This document shows positions 37,801-50,600 of a stretch of DNA of 64,000 nucleotides, piece after piece. The translations under genes were made by a program, and so were the position numbers. Each line of letters begins with the position of its first letter. Position 1 is the first letter of the stretch. This DNA is from Bursaphelenchus xylophilus (taxonomy: Eukaryota > Nematoda > Chromadorea > Rhabditida > Aphelenchoididae), in contig CAJFCV020000006.1 of the NCBI GenBank assembly GCA_904066235.2, positions 8,122,001 through 8,186,000 of the forward strand. Reading direction: 5' to 3'. The notes below the pieces were generated by a model. The model made no database searches. It saw only the letters and a list, made by a program, of their open reading frames with translations, and was not told the origin of the DNA.

Positions 37801-40800
37801 AAGCTCCGGCCAATTCTCGACACAAATCCTCTTTGAGGGCATCAAAATGAGGGCAAGTCTTCAAATTTTTGGGATCAAAGTCAACCATTTCAGCGGCGTT
37901 TGTCTAAAATAGGTAATTTTGCATGTCATCACAATCTTATCTTACCTTAAAAATCATATTCAATCCCATTGAAACCAAATCTCTTTCCAATGACAAAGGC
38001 CCCGACAGTTTCTCAGTCATTGCCAGTAATACTATTTTGCAATCATCCACCTTCTTCTTTGGATCTTGTAGGTATTCAGTCACCATCGTTGATATCTAGA
38101 ATAAATTTGATCGATTAATGCATCGTCTTCTCTTGTATCCTACCGTATTCTGAAGATCCACTCCAAAAGGTCTGGACCCCGCCAGATTTGGGCTCAATTC
38201 GTCTATTGGTTTGCTCATTTTTTGATCAAAAACAACAACGAGATACAGCTGGGCCAGAGTCGACAACGGGATTTTATCGATGAAATCAGGCCGTGCATTA
38301 AGTAGGGCAATCAACGAAGGCAATACTCTCAACGGGCCTTGTTCTTTTGCCAATTTCTCCAACAAATCCGGCTGTCTCAGCCCACTTAATTGGGTCCCCA
38401 ATTCAAATTCCTTGTTCAACTTCTCAATATTCTTCAACACACCCTCGGGCGGTGTTCTACAAGGTCCTGTCAGTTTAAGAAAACAATAATTCTGAGATGG
38501 CGTCGGTTCCGAATTCGAATTTTCTTCAGTTTCGTCTTGCACTTCCAGCTGCCTGATCGCCGTCCATTCAATTTCTTGCTCCGAGACATCTTCCGCCAAG
38601 ATTTGCTCTTTCGATTTTCCGTCCAACGATGGTAGAGGGAATGTAAAATCCCTAAAACACAAAATCCTTCAGCACCATCCACAAAGAAACAATAAAAATA
38701 ATAAAATGTACCTTGTAATAGCCATGGTGATGAGCATTTTGAGTGTTGTATATTTCTCAAAGCACTCCGCCAACAGTGCTGGATTCATGCAGGCCCAGAG
38801 GAAGACGATTTCCCAGCATTTCCAGTACATCAATTTGTGGGCCAGACGGTTAGAATCGGGGCTAAAAAATATTACCAAAAAGTCCAATACAAAATAAAAA
38901 ATTGAATTTACCTTTGGTCGATCGCTGTAATTTGAAACAATTGTAAAATGGTCGATTCAGAGTTGACATTCAGAACCCTTTCTATCTCGGATCCTTCTCT
39001 CGTAGTCAACGCCCTTCTGGTCACATTATCCAGAACCGAGATTACATCTGATGGTGTAATAGTTCCATTCAGTCCAATCAACGCCACAATTAACTGTTCA
39101 TCCACCATACACTCCGAGAATAACCTAACATTATTATTAAAGTCCGGTTCAGAGGGCCAAGCTTCGTAGGCCGTGTAAAATGAGTGCTAAAACAAGACAA
39201 TTCAACATTATTCAAGCGTGGTATAAACCGACCGGCTTCAGAAACAAGACCCCTCCGACAGCATTGATCGCCGCTCCATTGTCCAGCGTTAGATTCTTGG
39301 CCGCCCATTTTATAAACCCCAAAAGTTCGAGTTGAGTCTTCTGCAGTTGTTGCTGAAACCTGTTGAGAACTTCATTCTGATAATTGAGCATATTTCCGGC
39401 GGCTCTTCGCGTTTGCGCTGCTTCCTTGACGGCCGTGGAAGCGCTGACAAATGGAAGCATCGTGCAGATGTCAACAATTAAACGGAAAATCAAGCTCTGA
39501 AAGAATCATTTTCACATCTAAATGCATCACAATTCTAGTTAAGTGTAAGAGTTGATATAAAGTATTTCCCTAGTTGTTTCTAGTATATGAAACTATATAA
39601 TACCTGAGAAAACGGCTGTGTCTTCACGTATCCCTTAGTAAAATCAATCATTTCCTTGGCCAAAAGAGAGTATGGGAAGTCTTTTATGGATCGGAAAAGG
39701 TCCCGGACAAATGATCGAACACTTTTCACAGCTTCTGGATGCTCCAATCGTCGAACCAACTTGTCCGCCACTAACTAAACCAAGAATATGATACTGAATT
39801 ATAACCTCTTACCCTTAACACTGCTTTCGAATCATGAGAAAAGAGGAATTGAAAAAATCCGAGGTTAGTTTGGGCTTTATTCGTGTGATTGAACTCATTC
39901 TCCAGGACAAATTCGGCCAAAACCTTCAGTCCAGATGGGCAATCGTTCAGGATTACTCTAAAAAATGAGTGAGCAGCCCAAAAAACTTACTTGATCGCTG
40001 CCTGAAAGACAATCTGCAACTGTTTAGACTTTTGTAATTTGACTCTCGTCAGATATCCTAAGATCTCAAGATTAATATCAGAGGCAGCATCCTTGGTGTT
40101 GGTCACAATAAATAGGAGGAGTTCCATGGCCTGACGTTGAGTTTTGATGTTCATTAGCCATTGGTCCAACTTCTTTGCGGCCAATAATCGGAATTTATCA
40201 TTCCCACAGAAGAGGCACAAGGTCTTCAGAAGATTTTTGGTAGCTCCAGAATCAATGGATCGTTCAACATGGGCCAAGGTCGACTTCAACAGAGCCTGAT
40301 TTTGATCCGAACTGTCCTCGAATTTGAGCTTCTAAAAACATTGTCGGTTAGCATCGCTTCTAAAAAAATAATTCAATAAATTACATCTAAACCCACTTCT
40401 CGTGTAAAATTTTTGAACGAATATGCTTGACTGTCACTGAGAATGTCAAACAAGGCATCCGAAGGAATCTCAGTCTCCCCAACAAGAGAAAATGCGTTGA
40501 CGAGGATATTTGCGGCATCTTGCTTGTCAACCCACAATCTCAGTCCCATTGAATCGAACAGAGTGAAATTAAAAAGAGAAATCGGAACTGCTTCGAACGA
40601 TTTGACAATCTTGATGGCAATCGGCAAAAAGGATATTCCATTCTGAGAAGCTTGAGTTTCCACCTTGTTCATCAAGGCGAAAACGGCACCATAAATATTC
40701 AGATTCTGAAAGACTTATATTAACCATGTTCCACCAATCAAAATCTTAATATCCAGATATAAAAATAAAATGTACTTACTTTGTACAAGGTCTCATCTTC

Positions 40801-41267
40801 CATCAATGCCTGATGAGCCTCTTTCAACAAAGCCAAATCAGCTGCATTGGGTTCATCTCCTTTAACCATTGTTTTGATGGCTCCACAAATGACTTTGACT
40901 GTCCGTCCCTTCCCTTTTTCTTTAGCCATCTTCATGAGACTTGCGAAATCCTTAGCCACCAAATTAAAGTCTTTTACACACTCCATCCAACTTGAATCCA
41001 CCTCCACCAATTTCACCAACGATGTTGAAGTTGAACCCAATCCACCGCCTAAAGCAGAGCTTCCAGCCTTGGCCATATCCATCCGCTGTTTCTTGGCCAA
41101 CGTGCTGGATGCATTCTAAAGGCAAAAAACATTCATGCAAAGACTTGTAAACATACCGGTAGTAAAGGACCCCTTTTCTGTCCCGCTGCCGCTAATCGGA
41201 CTGCTGCCGAGGATGGACCTGGCGCAGCCGTTGGTTTCTTTATTACATTCTTTCGATTTGGTATCAT
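34898..41267 (-). CDS. ints-1: Integrator complex subunit 1
   Basis: INTS1 is the largest scaffold of Integrator, which cleaves snRNA and promoter-proximal transcripts with RNA polymerase II. I assembled about 18 exons into roughly 1,900 residues. Segments matching the family include SLFNFTLFDSMGLRLWVDK, LCLFCGNDKFRLLAAKKLDQW, HSFYTAYEAWPSEPDFN, MYWKCWEIVFLWACMNP, EKYTTLKMLITMAITRDF and FIRKYPEV-type helical repeats near the end. The N-terminus (from 41267) is basic and Ala/Pro-rich with a possible nuclear signal (LAKKQRM). The final exon ends FVEAFPLIFEV at 34898. The family has few catalytic marks, being built from helical repeats, so the call rests on the ordered similarity. The exon ending near 37060 has two possible weak donors (GTCAGT or GTGGTT). 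The gene is divergent from VPS52 (261 bp) and convergent with the Kelch gene. Confidence 0.88.
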
Positions 41268-41528
41268 TCCTGTGCAATCTTGCAAGTACAAGCTTGTTTA
41301 TAAGCTACTCATGAATTTAAAAAATGAATTTGTTCTGAAATTTACAAAAAAAAAATTATTCCTTTATGTTGCGGAATGTACGCGATTCCGATACCAAACA
41401 AACAAAGTGTCACAAAATATAATTTTATTCATTTTTACGTATTGAAATGGTGCTTTTGAAACTGCCGTGTGTGTGTGTGAGGCTTTTGAGTCGATAAAGT
41501 AGTATAGTGCAACGTTTATGGGGCAGCA

Positions 41529-44428
41529 ATGTCGGATGACGAGGTAGAATGTCAATTCGATATTGAGGATGAGTTTGTGAAGCGGTTGATAGAAAGTGGG
41601 GTAGATCTGAGAGATCATTCAACAAAAGTGGAAAGTCAACTTCGAGGATCCAATAAATTGGTCGTAGATGATTGTATTGATCATGCTGAGGAACTTGCCG
41701 AACTCAACGAACAGATTACGGAGTGCGATCAAACATTTGAGGTGGGTTTATCTAACTTGCTTTTTATTCTTTTAGAATCTTGAGGGAATGTTGTCCAACT
41801 TCTTGGCAGAGCTTGGAACAATAAGCGAGGATATGAAACGGCTTCAAGACCAATCTGTTGTCATAAACCAACAACTTCACAACCGTCAGCGTGTTCGAGG
41901 AGAGCTCAGTCAATTCGTGGACGACATGGTTGTTCCACATAACATGATCAAGTAAGTTCTTCTGTTACTTTTCTTATTCCTTTAGGATTATCATGGAGCA
42001 TGATGTCAATAGTTCAGAATTTCTCGAGCAACTTCATGAACTTCAACATAAACTTCAATTCTTGAAGGCCCAGGCTTTTAAGGACGCAAAAGCAGTGGAA
42101 GACGTGCAAGATGTCATTGAGAACTTGAAATACAAGGTATGTCATATTTTAATAATTTAGTTCCGAGCTTAGGCTATGGAGAAGATGAGAGAATGGTTGT
42201 TGGCAAAGATCTCACTGTTTAAGAAGCCTCTTACGAATTATCAGATTCCCCAGACGGCACTCCTCCGGAACCGATTTTTCTACGAGTTTCTACTGGCGAA
42301 TGAACGGACCGTAGCTCGAGAGGTAGGTAACAGGACTATTTCAACCCTAAAAGCTAAGAAATGTATAGATAATAGTTTATTTCAAGTGGAAATTCACATT
42401 CATCCAAGTGTAATGTCCTCATATTGTCCATCGCCTTCTTGAGTTGCAGGGCCGGCTTGAGAGTTCACTGAAGCATTCTTCATCTGTGATTTTCCTTGAT
42501 TTTGTGCGGGCAATGGGGTCTTTCCTTTGCTTCCGGGCTTCGGATTCTTTTTTCCGATACAGCTCACGATAATCGATAAGAACATGGAGATTGCAGCGAA
42601 AAAACAAATCAGGTCTTCCAACTTTGCCAGCATTTCCCTCTCAGTGATTTTGGAAGGGGTGACTTGGAGGAATCGACCGGTCGAGATTAAAATTTTTACT
42701 AAAATAATGGGAATTCTATGATTTTGATCATCCCAAAATAATTTTCAAAATATTTTTTTAGGTCAAGGATGAGTACATTGAAGCTGTCAGCAAGATGTTC
42801 TTCAGTTATTTCAAGACCTATGTCTCGAGGTTATTCAAACTTCAGATGGCTGATTCTGCCACGAAAGAAGATCTTCTGGGTGCCGAAGATGTGCATAAAA
42901 CTGGTTATGCGGCTCTTCCAAACATCTTCGGATCCAAACCGCAGGTAAATAACGATGTATTTTACCTTGTAATTGATTATTTTCAGACTCGAAGTAAGGC
43001 GACGGTGTTTTCATTGGGAACTCGAGATTGTTTACTGACAACCGATTTCTTGGCCCCATTAATTGTCCCACACGCTGCATTACAAGCCGGAGAACAAGTG
43101 AGCTCTTTATCCATATATAAAATATATTTTAGTACCAATTTGAATGCCTATTCCGGTCGATACAGTATGCCCTGGTTGATCATTGCAGTCACGAATTCCT
43201 TTTCCTCTGTGATTTCTTTATGGTGGAAGGGCAATCAGCTGTGGATTTGTTCTCGGAGGTCATGGGAAGAGCGATTGTCCAGCTACAGGTCAGTTACAGT
43301 AACTCGCCTTTGATTTTACCACCGGCAGTTGATGTAATAAAGATGGGATTTTAGAAGAGTTTGGAAGAGAAAATCAACACAAATTACGACGCAATATCCC
43401 TGTTCCTGTGTATATGCTTATGCACCAAATACAGTGAGCTGATGGCTGAAAGAAGTGTAATTTCGATCGATAATTACCTCAAATCAATGGCTCAATTACT
43501 ATGGACAAGGTTCGAATATGTGATGAACTTACATACGGAGAGTGTGAAGAACATTGACGTGAAGAAAATGGCCATCGATAATAAACCTCATTATGTTTTG
43601 AGGAGATATGCCGAATTCTTGAGTGCTTTCCTGGTCTGCACAAATTTGAGCGGGAAGAAAATGGATGATCGATTACAGGTAAGGAAGGTTTTGATGTTTG
43701 ATGGTATTTAATGAAGGGATCATGTAGAACGAAGATTTCAGAACACGGTAACCAAACAAGAGCAGGAAGTGGAGGCCTTTATGTATAGGTATTGCCAACA
43801 CATGAAGAGGAAAAAGGATCGATTGGTCTTCCAAATTAACAATTATGACGTCATCTTGACTGTTCTTGATGTAAGTTTTGAGTTTTAGTGGTGTTTTATA
43901 AATTTTTGTATTGCTTTAGGAGAAAGTACTGGACGAATCCAAAGAAAGAACCGCTTTCTGTAATACCCTCCAAACAAAAACGCGCGCCTTTGTGGAAGAA
44001 GTCCTTTTCCCTCACTTCAATGCTCTAATTCAGTTTGTCAATGAAGTTGAACCCCATGTGGAACAAGGCCATACTCAACAGTTGTCGAGGTTTACTGGTA
44101 GGGACTATAAATTAACTAGAATTATTCTGTCTTAAGGGTTTAAAATTGTATATTTTTAGGCAAGGCAACTCAGATTGTCCGTGCCTTCGTTGCGGAATGG
44201 AAAAAGGCGATCGAGGAGATAAACAAGGAGATCCTGCAGTCTTTCACAAACTTCAAAGTCGGCTCAAATGTTCTTCAAGCAGTCTTCACTCAATTTGTAA
44301 ATTATTATCAACGGTTTCATAAGTTATTATATCATGAGGCATTCAATCAATGCACTGAGGCCAGATCCGAACTAGTCGATGCTCCCGTAATCATCGCTGA
44401 GCTCAAAAAATATAAGCCAATATATTAA
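41529..44428 (+). CDS. vps-52: VPS52 subunit of the GARP/EARP tethering complexes
   Basis: VPS52 is the shared core subunit of GARP (endosome-to-Golgi) and EARP (recycling) tethers. Eleven exons (first 41529-41741, last 44160-44428) give 679 residues without a frame break. Diagnostic segments appear in order: GVDLRDHSTKVESQL, NEQITECDQTFE, NRQRVRGELSQFVDDMVVP, the family hallmark KKPLTNYQIPQTALLRNRFFYEFLL, KDEYIEAVSKMFFSYFKTY, SLGTRDCLLT, FLFLCDFFMVEG, RPHY-like KPHYVLRRYAEF, VFQINNYDVILTVL, SFTNFKVGSNVLQ and the end AELKKYKPIY. An N-terminal coiled coil is expected for the CATCHR fold. Intron 4 (42323-42761) is enlarged and contains a likely gene on the other strand. Confidence 0.95.
42400..42633 (-). 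CDS. Probable nested gene: 77-residue single-pass membrane protein
   Basis: This frame lies antisense inside VPS52 intron 4. From the ATG at 42633 it encodes a short N-terminal segment (MLAKLEDL), one strongly hydrophobic helix (ICFFAAISMFLSIIVSCIG), then a basic Lys/Pro/Gln/Ser-rich tail ending YEDITLG. An AATAAA signal on the same strand lies about 25 bp after the stop, which is what one expects of a real short transcript. The frame also stays open about 40 codons upstream of the ATG (including GRFLQVTPSKITEREM), so the true start may lie further up behind the TTTTAG near 42702. I do not recognise a family. The tail is rich in positive charge next to the membrane, suggesting a type III or tail-facing-cytosol orientation; this is inference. 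It could still be a chance frame. Confidence 0.5.
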   Translation of the reverse strand: MLAKLEDLICFFAAISMFLSIIVSCIGKKNPKPGSKGKTPLPAQNQGKSQMKNASVNSQAGPATQEGDGQYEDITLG

Positions 44429-44578
44429 TTTTTGAAATGAATGGATATTTATTACCTGTTTGTTATTTTGGTGATAAAAAACGCGAGGGAAATGCAGTAC
44501 TTTATCTTCATTTTGTACAATATTAGAAATGACGTCGTTTTTAAGTAATTGAAAAATTAATAATTTTAAAAAAGTTTC

Positions 44579-44660
44579 CGCAGTCGACAGGATTCGAACC
44601 TGTGCGGGCAAAGCCCAATTGATTTCTAGTCAATCTCCTTAACCACTCGGACACGACTGC
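44579..44660 (-). tRNA. tRNA-Ser (anticodon AGA)
   Basis: On the minus strand the 7-bp acceptor stem GCAGTCG pairs with CGACTGC. The A-box region TGTCCGAGTGGTTAAGG, the anticodon arm with loop CTAGAAA, a serine-type long variable arm (GGGCTTTGCCC) and the B box GGTTCGAATCC are all present; the discriminator base is G. No intron. A T6 terminator follows a few bases downstream (about 44567-44572). All parts are consistent with a functional gene. Confidence 0.95.
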
Positions 44661-45223
44661 ACGGTGTGAGAGCCCTTTCGGACGTTTTCTCTTTCAAACG
44701 GCTAAAAGGAAATAAATTTTTTGTGGAAAGAGAAGGGTTTTTATAAAAGAAATATAACGAATTCTGATTGGTTGTTTCAGATAAAAACGGATGGTATTAG
44801 CCGTAAAAAGGTTTCCTTCATTGTTTCAACTTGTACAAAAATCTTTGTGAATGCTGTTTGATTCAAAAACGGGGTTGAAAGTCTACTGAGCCCTGAGGGT
44901 AAATAAAAATGAAGATAAGAGAAAACAAAAAACACAGGGCCAGAAACAGGATAATACAGAGGCATTTGCCGATAAGTCACCAAAAATACAAGCCACGCCT
45001 GACTAGACATGAAGCAAACCTTTTGTCTCCCCCGAGTCACACATTACATTTGAAAAAGTACACTAATTCTTAACATAGTTCTTCAATACATCTTCAGTCA
45101 ATGGTAACGATCTTCATTTAAAACAATTAACAATCCCAATAAAGCAAACTAACCAAAATAAAGAAAAGTCTTCAAAAATCTCTACAGTAATTCCTACAGT
45201 AGTCTACAGTAACAACAATAATA
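44661..45223. other. Intergenic, no gene recognised
   Basis: Lies between the tRNA and the end of the COSA-1 gene. Includes an imperfect AP-2-like word (GCCC-TGA-GGGT at 44890). Near 45183-45210 three CTACAGTA words follow each other. The COSA-1 3' UTR should lie at its right end. Confidence 0.5.
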
Positions 45224-46628
45224 TTAAAAAAAGCCAGGTGAATACGAAGCTGTCACTTTCTTCAATCCCAGCAACTCTTCTGGCAGGAAAATAGTCGGAG
45301 TCTCGGGTTCGTATTCCATAATCATGTCCCTGGCGACGGTAACAAACTCGCTCATCTCCTGAAGATCAATTCCAATGTGTGTTTTGAACAAGACCGCCAC
45401 CTTCTGGGTCATTTCGTCTCCGTATAAGGCAAAAAATGACATAAGGACAACACTGATCGAAAGGATTACAAAATCCGCTTCCAGATGCCAAATCCGAGCA
45501 CTAAAAGAATAAAACGCAAAAAGAAAATTTGCTTACGGTTCTATTGTGTTGATGATCGCGGATTCTCCGTGGATTTTCCGAAACAACCGGCAATAAAAAG
45601 ACTTCATATTGAGATAGATAAAGTCCGTGTACAATATTGAATACTCCCAAATTGCCTCAGGGTCTACTGACGACACCACTTCACGGAATTGGTCTACTAA
45701 AAAAAGAAAACTAATATATTTGCATAAACTTACGTAAGAAACATATATGAGATTCAATCATGAAGATGGGAGATCGATTCATATCAATGTCGAACATGAC
45801 CAAAGAGAAAACTCTTGTCTCCGACTTCAAAATGGCCCGTTCATCGTATAAAAAGTTCATACTCCGCAAGATTCGGTATTGCATCTTTGTGGTCAACGTC
45901 TGAAAGAAAAGATTCACGCATGTTATAGCCACAAGCGATTTGCAATGAAATTTGACGCTATTAATATCAATCAACTTACCAGTTTGTAATATAAAGACTT
46001 GACGGCGATCGAGACACATGATACTATCCTCAAAACTGTCTGTGAGTAATACCGATTCAAAGCATTTCCCCATCTCTCAGCTTTCAACTGGTCATCATCG
46101 TCCGACGTGAAGATCTCGTTGTGAATAGCGACTACTTGCGACGACATGTACCTAAAATCTTCATCCCAATTAACGACACCAAATAATTCTGATTGAAATG
46201 TTTTAATCAAGATCACTGACCGGTCATACAGATGAACTGCCAAATATCGAACCTCATGTGGCAACTGCAACCTCACACACAACGTGAAAATAAATTCCAC
46301 AGCTTTTGGGGACAAGAAAAGATTAAACCCATTGAATTCTTCGTCGATAACCTCCCGGTTTTCTGTGATAGACCTCATAATTAAGTCCTGCCATTGGTCT
46401 CGGGACATTCTCCATTCTTCATTTGAGAAATCTGGAGCTCGTGGTGGGTTGTACGCTCCCTGAAATGGACAATAAACAAATAACACAAGATAATCCACAT
46501 AAAATTCGAATTCAATCTTGTGAAATGAATCGTGTCTACAAACAGTATGCCCACAAAAAGGAGTGTTCGCCTACCGAAGTCGATTCGGTCAATTCGGAGA
46601 AATCATCGTCTTTGTTCCGCTCAGACAT
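45224..46628 (-). CDS. cosa-1: COSA-1/CNTD1, cyclin-like meiotic crossover factor
   Basis: COSA-1 (CNTD1 in vertebrates) marks and stabilises designated crossover sites in meiosis. Five exons (46575-46628, 45980-46459, 45734-45899, 45537-45696, 45224-45500) give 378 residues. The cyclin-box-like helices match CNTD1 in order: AVEFIFTLCVRLQLPHEVRYL, YDRSVILIK, TVLRIVSCVSIAVKSLYYKL, MQYRILRSMNFLYDERAIL with a following KSET, an acidic LEADFVILSISVVLMSFF, and HIGIDLQEMSEFV. The N-terminus is short and acidic. Cyclin-fold genes diverge quickly in nematodes, so the match across the whole length is what supports the call. The gene lies head to head with the ACK-type kinase about 1 kb away. No sign of damage. 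Confidence 0.88.
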
Positions 46629-47659
46629 CAAGTCTTCCGGCTCGGAGCGAAGGTCCGTCTTTAGGGGTAATACGAAGGAAACTTGGCGCGGAATGATGGA
46701 AATAATCTGGTTCCTTGTAATGAAGCTTCTGGAATAGCTATTTTATAAGCTCATCCATCTTCCTACAACTGTGTATAAATTTGTTACCTAAAATCTCTGA
46801 TTTTACATCAAACCTCAAGTGCTATATTCTTTTTCGAGGTTAATTGACGTCCCCAGAAGTCGTAGAGTCAATTATGTAACTGCTTTCACTGGTACCGTTC
46901 CGGGATCCCCTGGAGTTCTTCTGGATTTACAATTTTACTTTCCGGTCAATTAGTGAACAGATGTTTTCGTTTCAGGACGAAATAAATTAATTCCAGAAGA
47001 AAAAATATTTTTTTGCGCGCTGACCGCAATCTACTCGTTTTCGAATACGAATATCGATAGCCTGCTCAAATTACTATAGCTTTTTGATCTTTACGTCCGC
47101 TTTTATTATATTTGCCTCCAAGACTTCAAAAACATGACATTTTATTAATATTCAATATTTTCTCTCCTTCTGGCGAGCTAAAAGTTTGATAAAACTGATA
47201 CAACCAGTATTTATACATATGAGAGTGACTAATCGGCTTGTTTCGTTTACGTTTATTGTCTTTTTTGACGTTTTTGGATTTCTTTGAGGAGCGAAGGAAG
47301 AGAGTGGTTATAACAAGAATTTCGGTAACTAGCCGTCGGATGCATCGAAAGGAGAGAGAACAAGATGCGTCTGACCATCCAGCGTCCTCACGGAGGGTTT
47401 TTTCCGGATGCATTAGTGTTATCAGTTTTATTTTTTTGGTTTCCTTTCAATATTTACTCATATTATTTAAGGATTGGTCAAGGAAGGCGTTGTTCTTCGG
47501 AAATTTCCAATGTTTTGAGCTTTCATTCTTGCGATAGCTTGTTTGAATCATTACTTTTTAATTGCGCACTGCGAGTCTTTTCGTTCATAGCTGTTTCCAC
47601 CTGTCCTTTGCCACCTGATATCTAAAATAAATAATGGTGAGTGTGTTTCAGCATTTAGC
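46629..47659. other. Divergent region between COSA-1 and the ACK-type kinase
   Basis: No exon was recognised; both promoters should lie here. Open frames at 47126-47540 lack domains and start context. An out-of-frame ATG at 47635 lies just before the kinase start and would open a short upstream frame if the leader begins earlier. Confidence 0.5.
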
Positions 47660-50600
47660 ATGGTCCAGATTGAACAATCTCTGCATGAAGCATTTATCGC
47701 CACAGATCTTATAAGTTTCGAACAGAAGCTTGCAGTTGAAAAGCAGTTGACCCGAATATCGCATTTTGATGTTGTTACAGATGATGAGCTTAAAGTATGT
47801 GACATTACTTTTTTTTATGTTTAGATGATGCCGATGGAAGGAAATAATTCTTGCTCTTTAGTCTTACGGGTTGTCAGCCCCAGCGATTCGTCGACTTCGG
47901 AATGAATTGGATCGACGTAAAAAAGCGGCCAAGAAAATATTCGGATCGAAACAGAAGACGGTTAAAACCATTGAGATTGTTCCTGAACCAACAACGACTC
48001 CACAGCCAGTCCAATCAACTTCCTCTTCTCCAAGTCTTATAAATAAAGATGAATTGAAGATTATGCAAAAATTGGGAGAAGGAACGTTTGCTTCAGTTAG
48101 ATATGGATTATGGGAAAGACCTGATGGAAAAAGAGAGTGTGCTATTAAAGTCCTCCATCAAATGTGTGAAGCAGGGCTCGAGGACCTCTTCTCTGAAGTT
48201 GGGAACATGCAGAAGTTGAAGCACGAGAACGTTGTTCAACTTTATGGTATTGTCCTGGGAGAGCAGACGATGATGGTATTGGAGTTTTGTGATGGTGGAT
48301 CATTGCTAAATCGGCTCAGAAGTGAACGGAAGCCTGTTTTGGAGGTGTCTACTCTTCTGAATTATGCAGTTCAAATTGTCAGTGGAATGGCTTACCTGGA
48401 ATCAAAGCGAGTTGTGCATCGAGATTTGGCTGCTCGAAATATTTTGTTGACCAAAAATGATGAGATTATCAAAATCTGCGACTTTGGGTTGACCCGATCG
48501 CTGGATGAGAATGCTCGATTTTATGAGATGTCAGCTCAGAAGAAAGTTCCCTTTGCCTGGTGTCCTCCAGAATCTCTCAGATTCCGCCAATTCTCCCATA
48601 AATCTGATTGTTGGGCATTTGGGGTAACTTTATGGGAATTATATACATATGGAGAAGAACCTTGGGCCGGATTTAGGGCTGCTGATGTGTTAAGAATAAC
48701 TGAAGAAGGGCAGAGATTAAGGAAGCCAGAGAAAGCACTTTCCGAGATCTATGATATCATGAAGATGTGTTGGGAGAGAGAGCCGGAGAAACGACCCAAG
48801 TTTAGTCATCTCAGAAATATTCTCAATGAGGTAGGCAAAAAAAATTTTATTGTTATTTTTATTTTAGATCCGATTTATTACAACTGAAGCCAAAGAAGAC
48901 TTTGTCAGTGGAGACTCGGAATGTATGGAAGTCAATCGAGGAGATCATATCATCATCATTGTTGAGCAGTAAGCTTTCCATGGCACTATTTTTATATTTG
49001 AATTAAAAGCATCTAATGGTTATTAGTTTAGTGGCCCCAATGAATGGTTTGGTCAGAACCTCCGATCCAAAAAGTTCGGCCGTTTCCCAAGATCGCTGGT
49101 CTCGGTGAAAGCAAATAAACCCAATCATCCTTTGCCCCAATCAAGCACCCCTCCCATGCCAATTTCGTTTACTGCCACCCCATCTGCAACTTATAATTCG
49201 AATATAAGTAAGCCAGTTCCCGGCTCAATGATTCATACGGGCCATGGAGATATCGACCAGAACAGATGTTGGGGACAAATAGATAAGATTGACGACATTT
49301 ACCTGAAGAATCCGGTGGTCAAACCGTTGTATAATGAGAGCACAAGACAGAGAGGGGTATCTTTTATTGAATCCATCACTTCTTTGAGGGAGAATATTGG
49401 GGAAATTCAAGGAGTTACCGTTAATAATGTAATGCCAGGAGGTGGTGGAAATGGTAAGAAACTTTTAATATAATGGATTTACATGTAATTGCGTGTTTTA
49501 CAATTTGTTTTTAGTTGTCCGACCAGTAGAGACTCCGCATTTTGACCCTTTGAAAGCATGGGATATGGATCCTCAAGTCGTAAATGAACTCATGAAACCG
49601 AAAGAAGCTCCAAATGCGGTTAGAGTAAGGTCCAACACGCACGACCGGACTGACCCTGAAAGAAGAAGAACAACTAATATCACCGAAGACCTCGTTCGTC
49701 CAATAAAGCAGGAAATCGACCGGAATTTAACACATGAAAAACCAAGGTCATCAACACCACAGGGAACTCAAAGTTAGTAGTTTATGGATTCGAAAATATC
49801 TTGAAAAATTATTCTTTATCATGGGTAATATAGCTTTTGCAGAGTACAACAACGGAATAGCCATTCCTCGTCCCAAACCGGGCCACTCTTTCAGTCAAAG
49901 TCCCTCTAACTCAATCACAACCAATTTCCCCACCAAATTCGATGAGCCAACCGTCAGTCAGACCGCTACCCATCTCCCAAACACAACCCAATTCTCATCT
50001 TCCCTCCAATCATACCAATCCCCCTTTCAAATTGACCGATCTGAGCCTGATCCGTTTGTTGTTGATAGTTCGATCAAATCATTGACCCTTCGGGAACCCC
50101 TCAACTTTCAAAATGGAAATCAATTTGGTCAGCCGGAATGGAGGCAATCGGTTCCCACTGGCTTTGGAGGATCCGTTAATGGTTTGAATCAGATGAAGAC
50201 CGAATCAGCGAGGACGGCCAAGGAATTTACACCCTTGGATCATAGTATTCTTGCCCTGTTGGACCCACTGGTAGCGAAAAAGACGGCAATACAAGGACAC
50301 GACCAAAAATCGAATGGTCATTCAGTTTCGGAAGCGAAGTGTCAACCGAAAGTGCATAAGCAACGAAGCGCAGATGTCAATCCAGAGAAAACGGTCTTAT
50401 CAGGGACTGCCGTGAGACCGCGACCAAGTTCATCTGTTTCGAGGACTGTTGTAACCACGAATAATTTGACACAAAGACCATCATCGACTAATACAACAAG
50501 TCAGCAGTTTGTTCAGGCCAAACAAGCAGTACAAGCCACGGTCCAAGCCCAGTCTACTAACCCCAGAGCTCAATTCCAAATTAATTCAACACCGAATCAA

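Noticed and set aside
45180..45215. Repeated CTACAGTA words
   Set aside because: Short, common nematode noncoding words with no larger structure here.
47126..47640. Several open frames between COSA-1 and the ACK-type kinase
   Set aside because: No domain or splice logic; position fits a divergent promoter.
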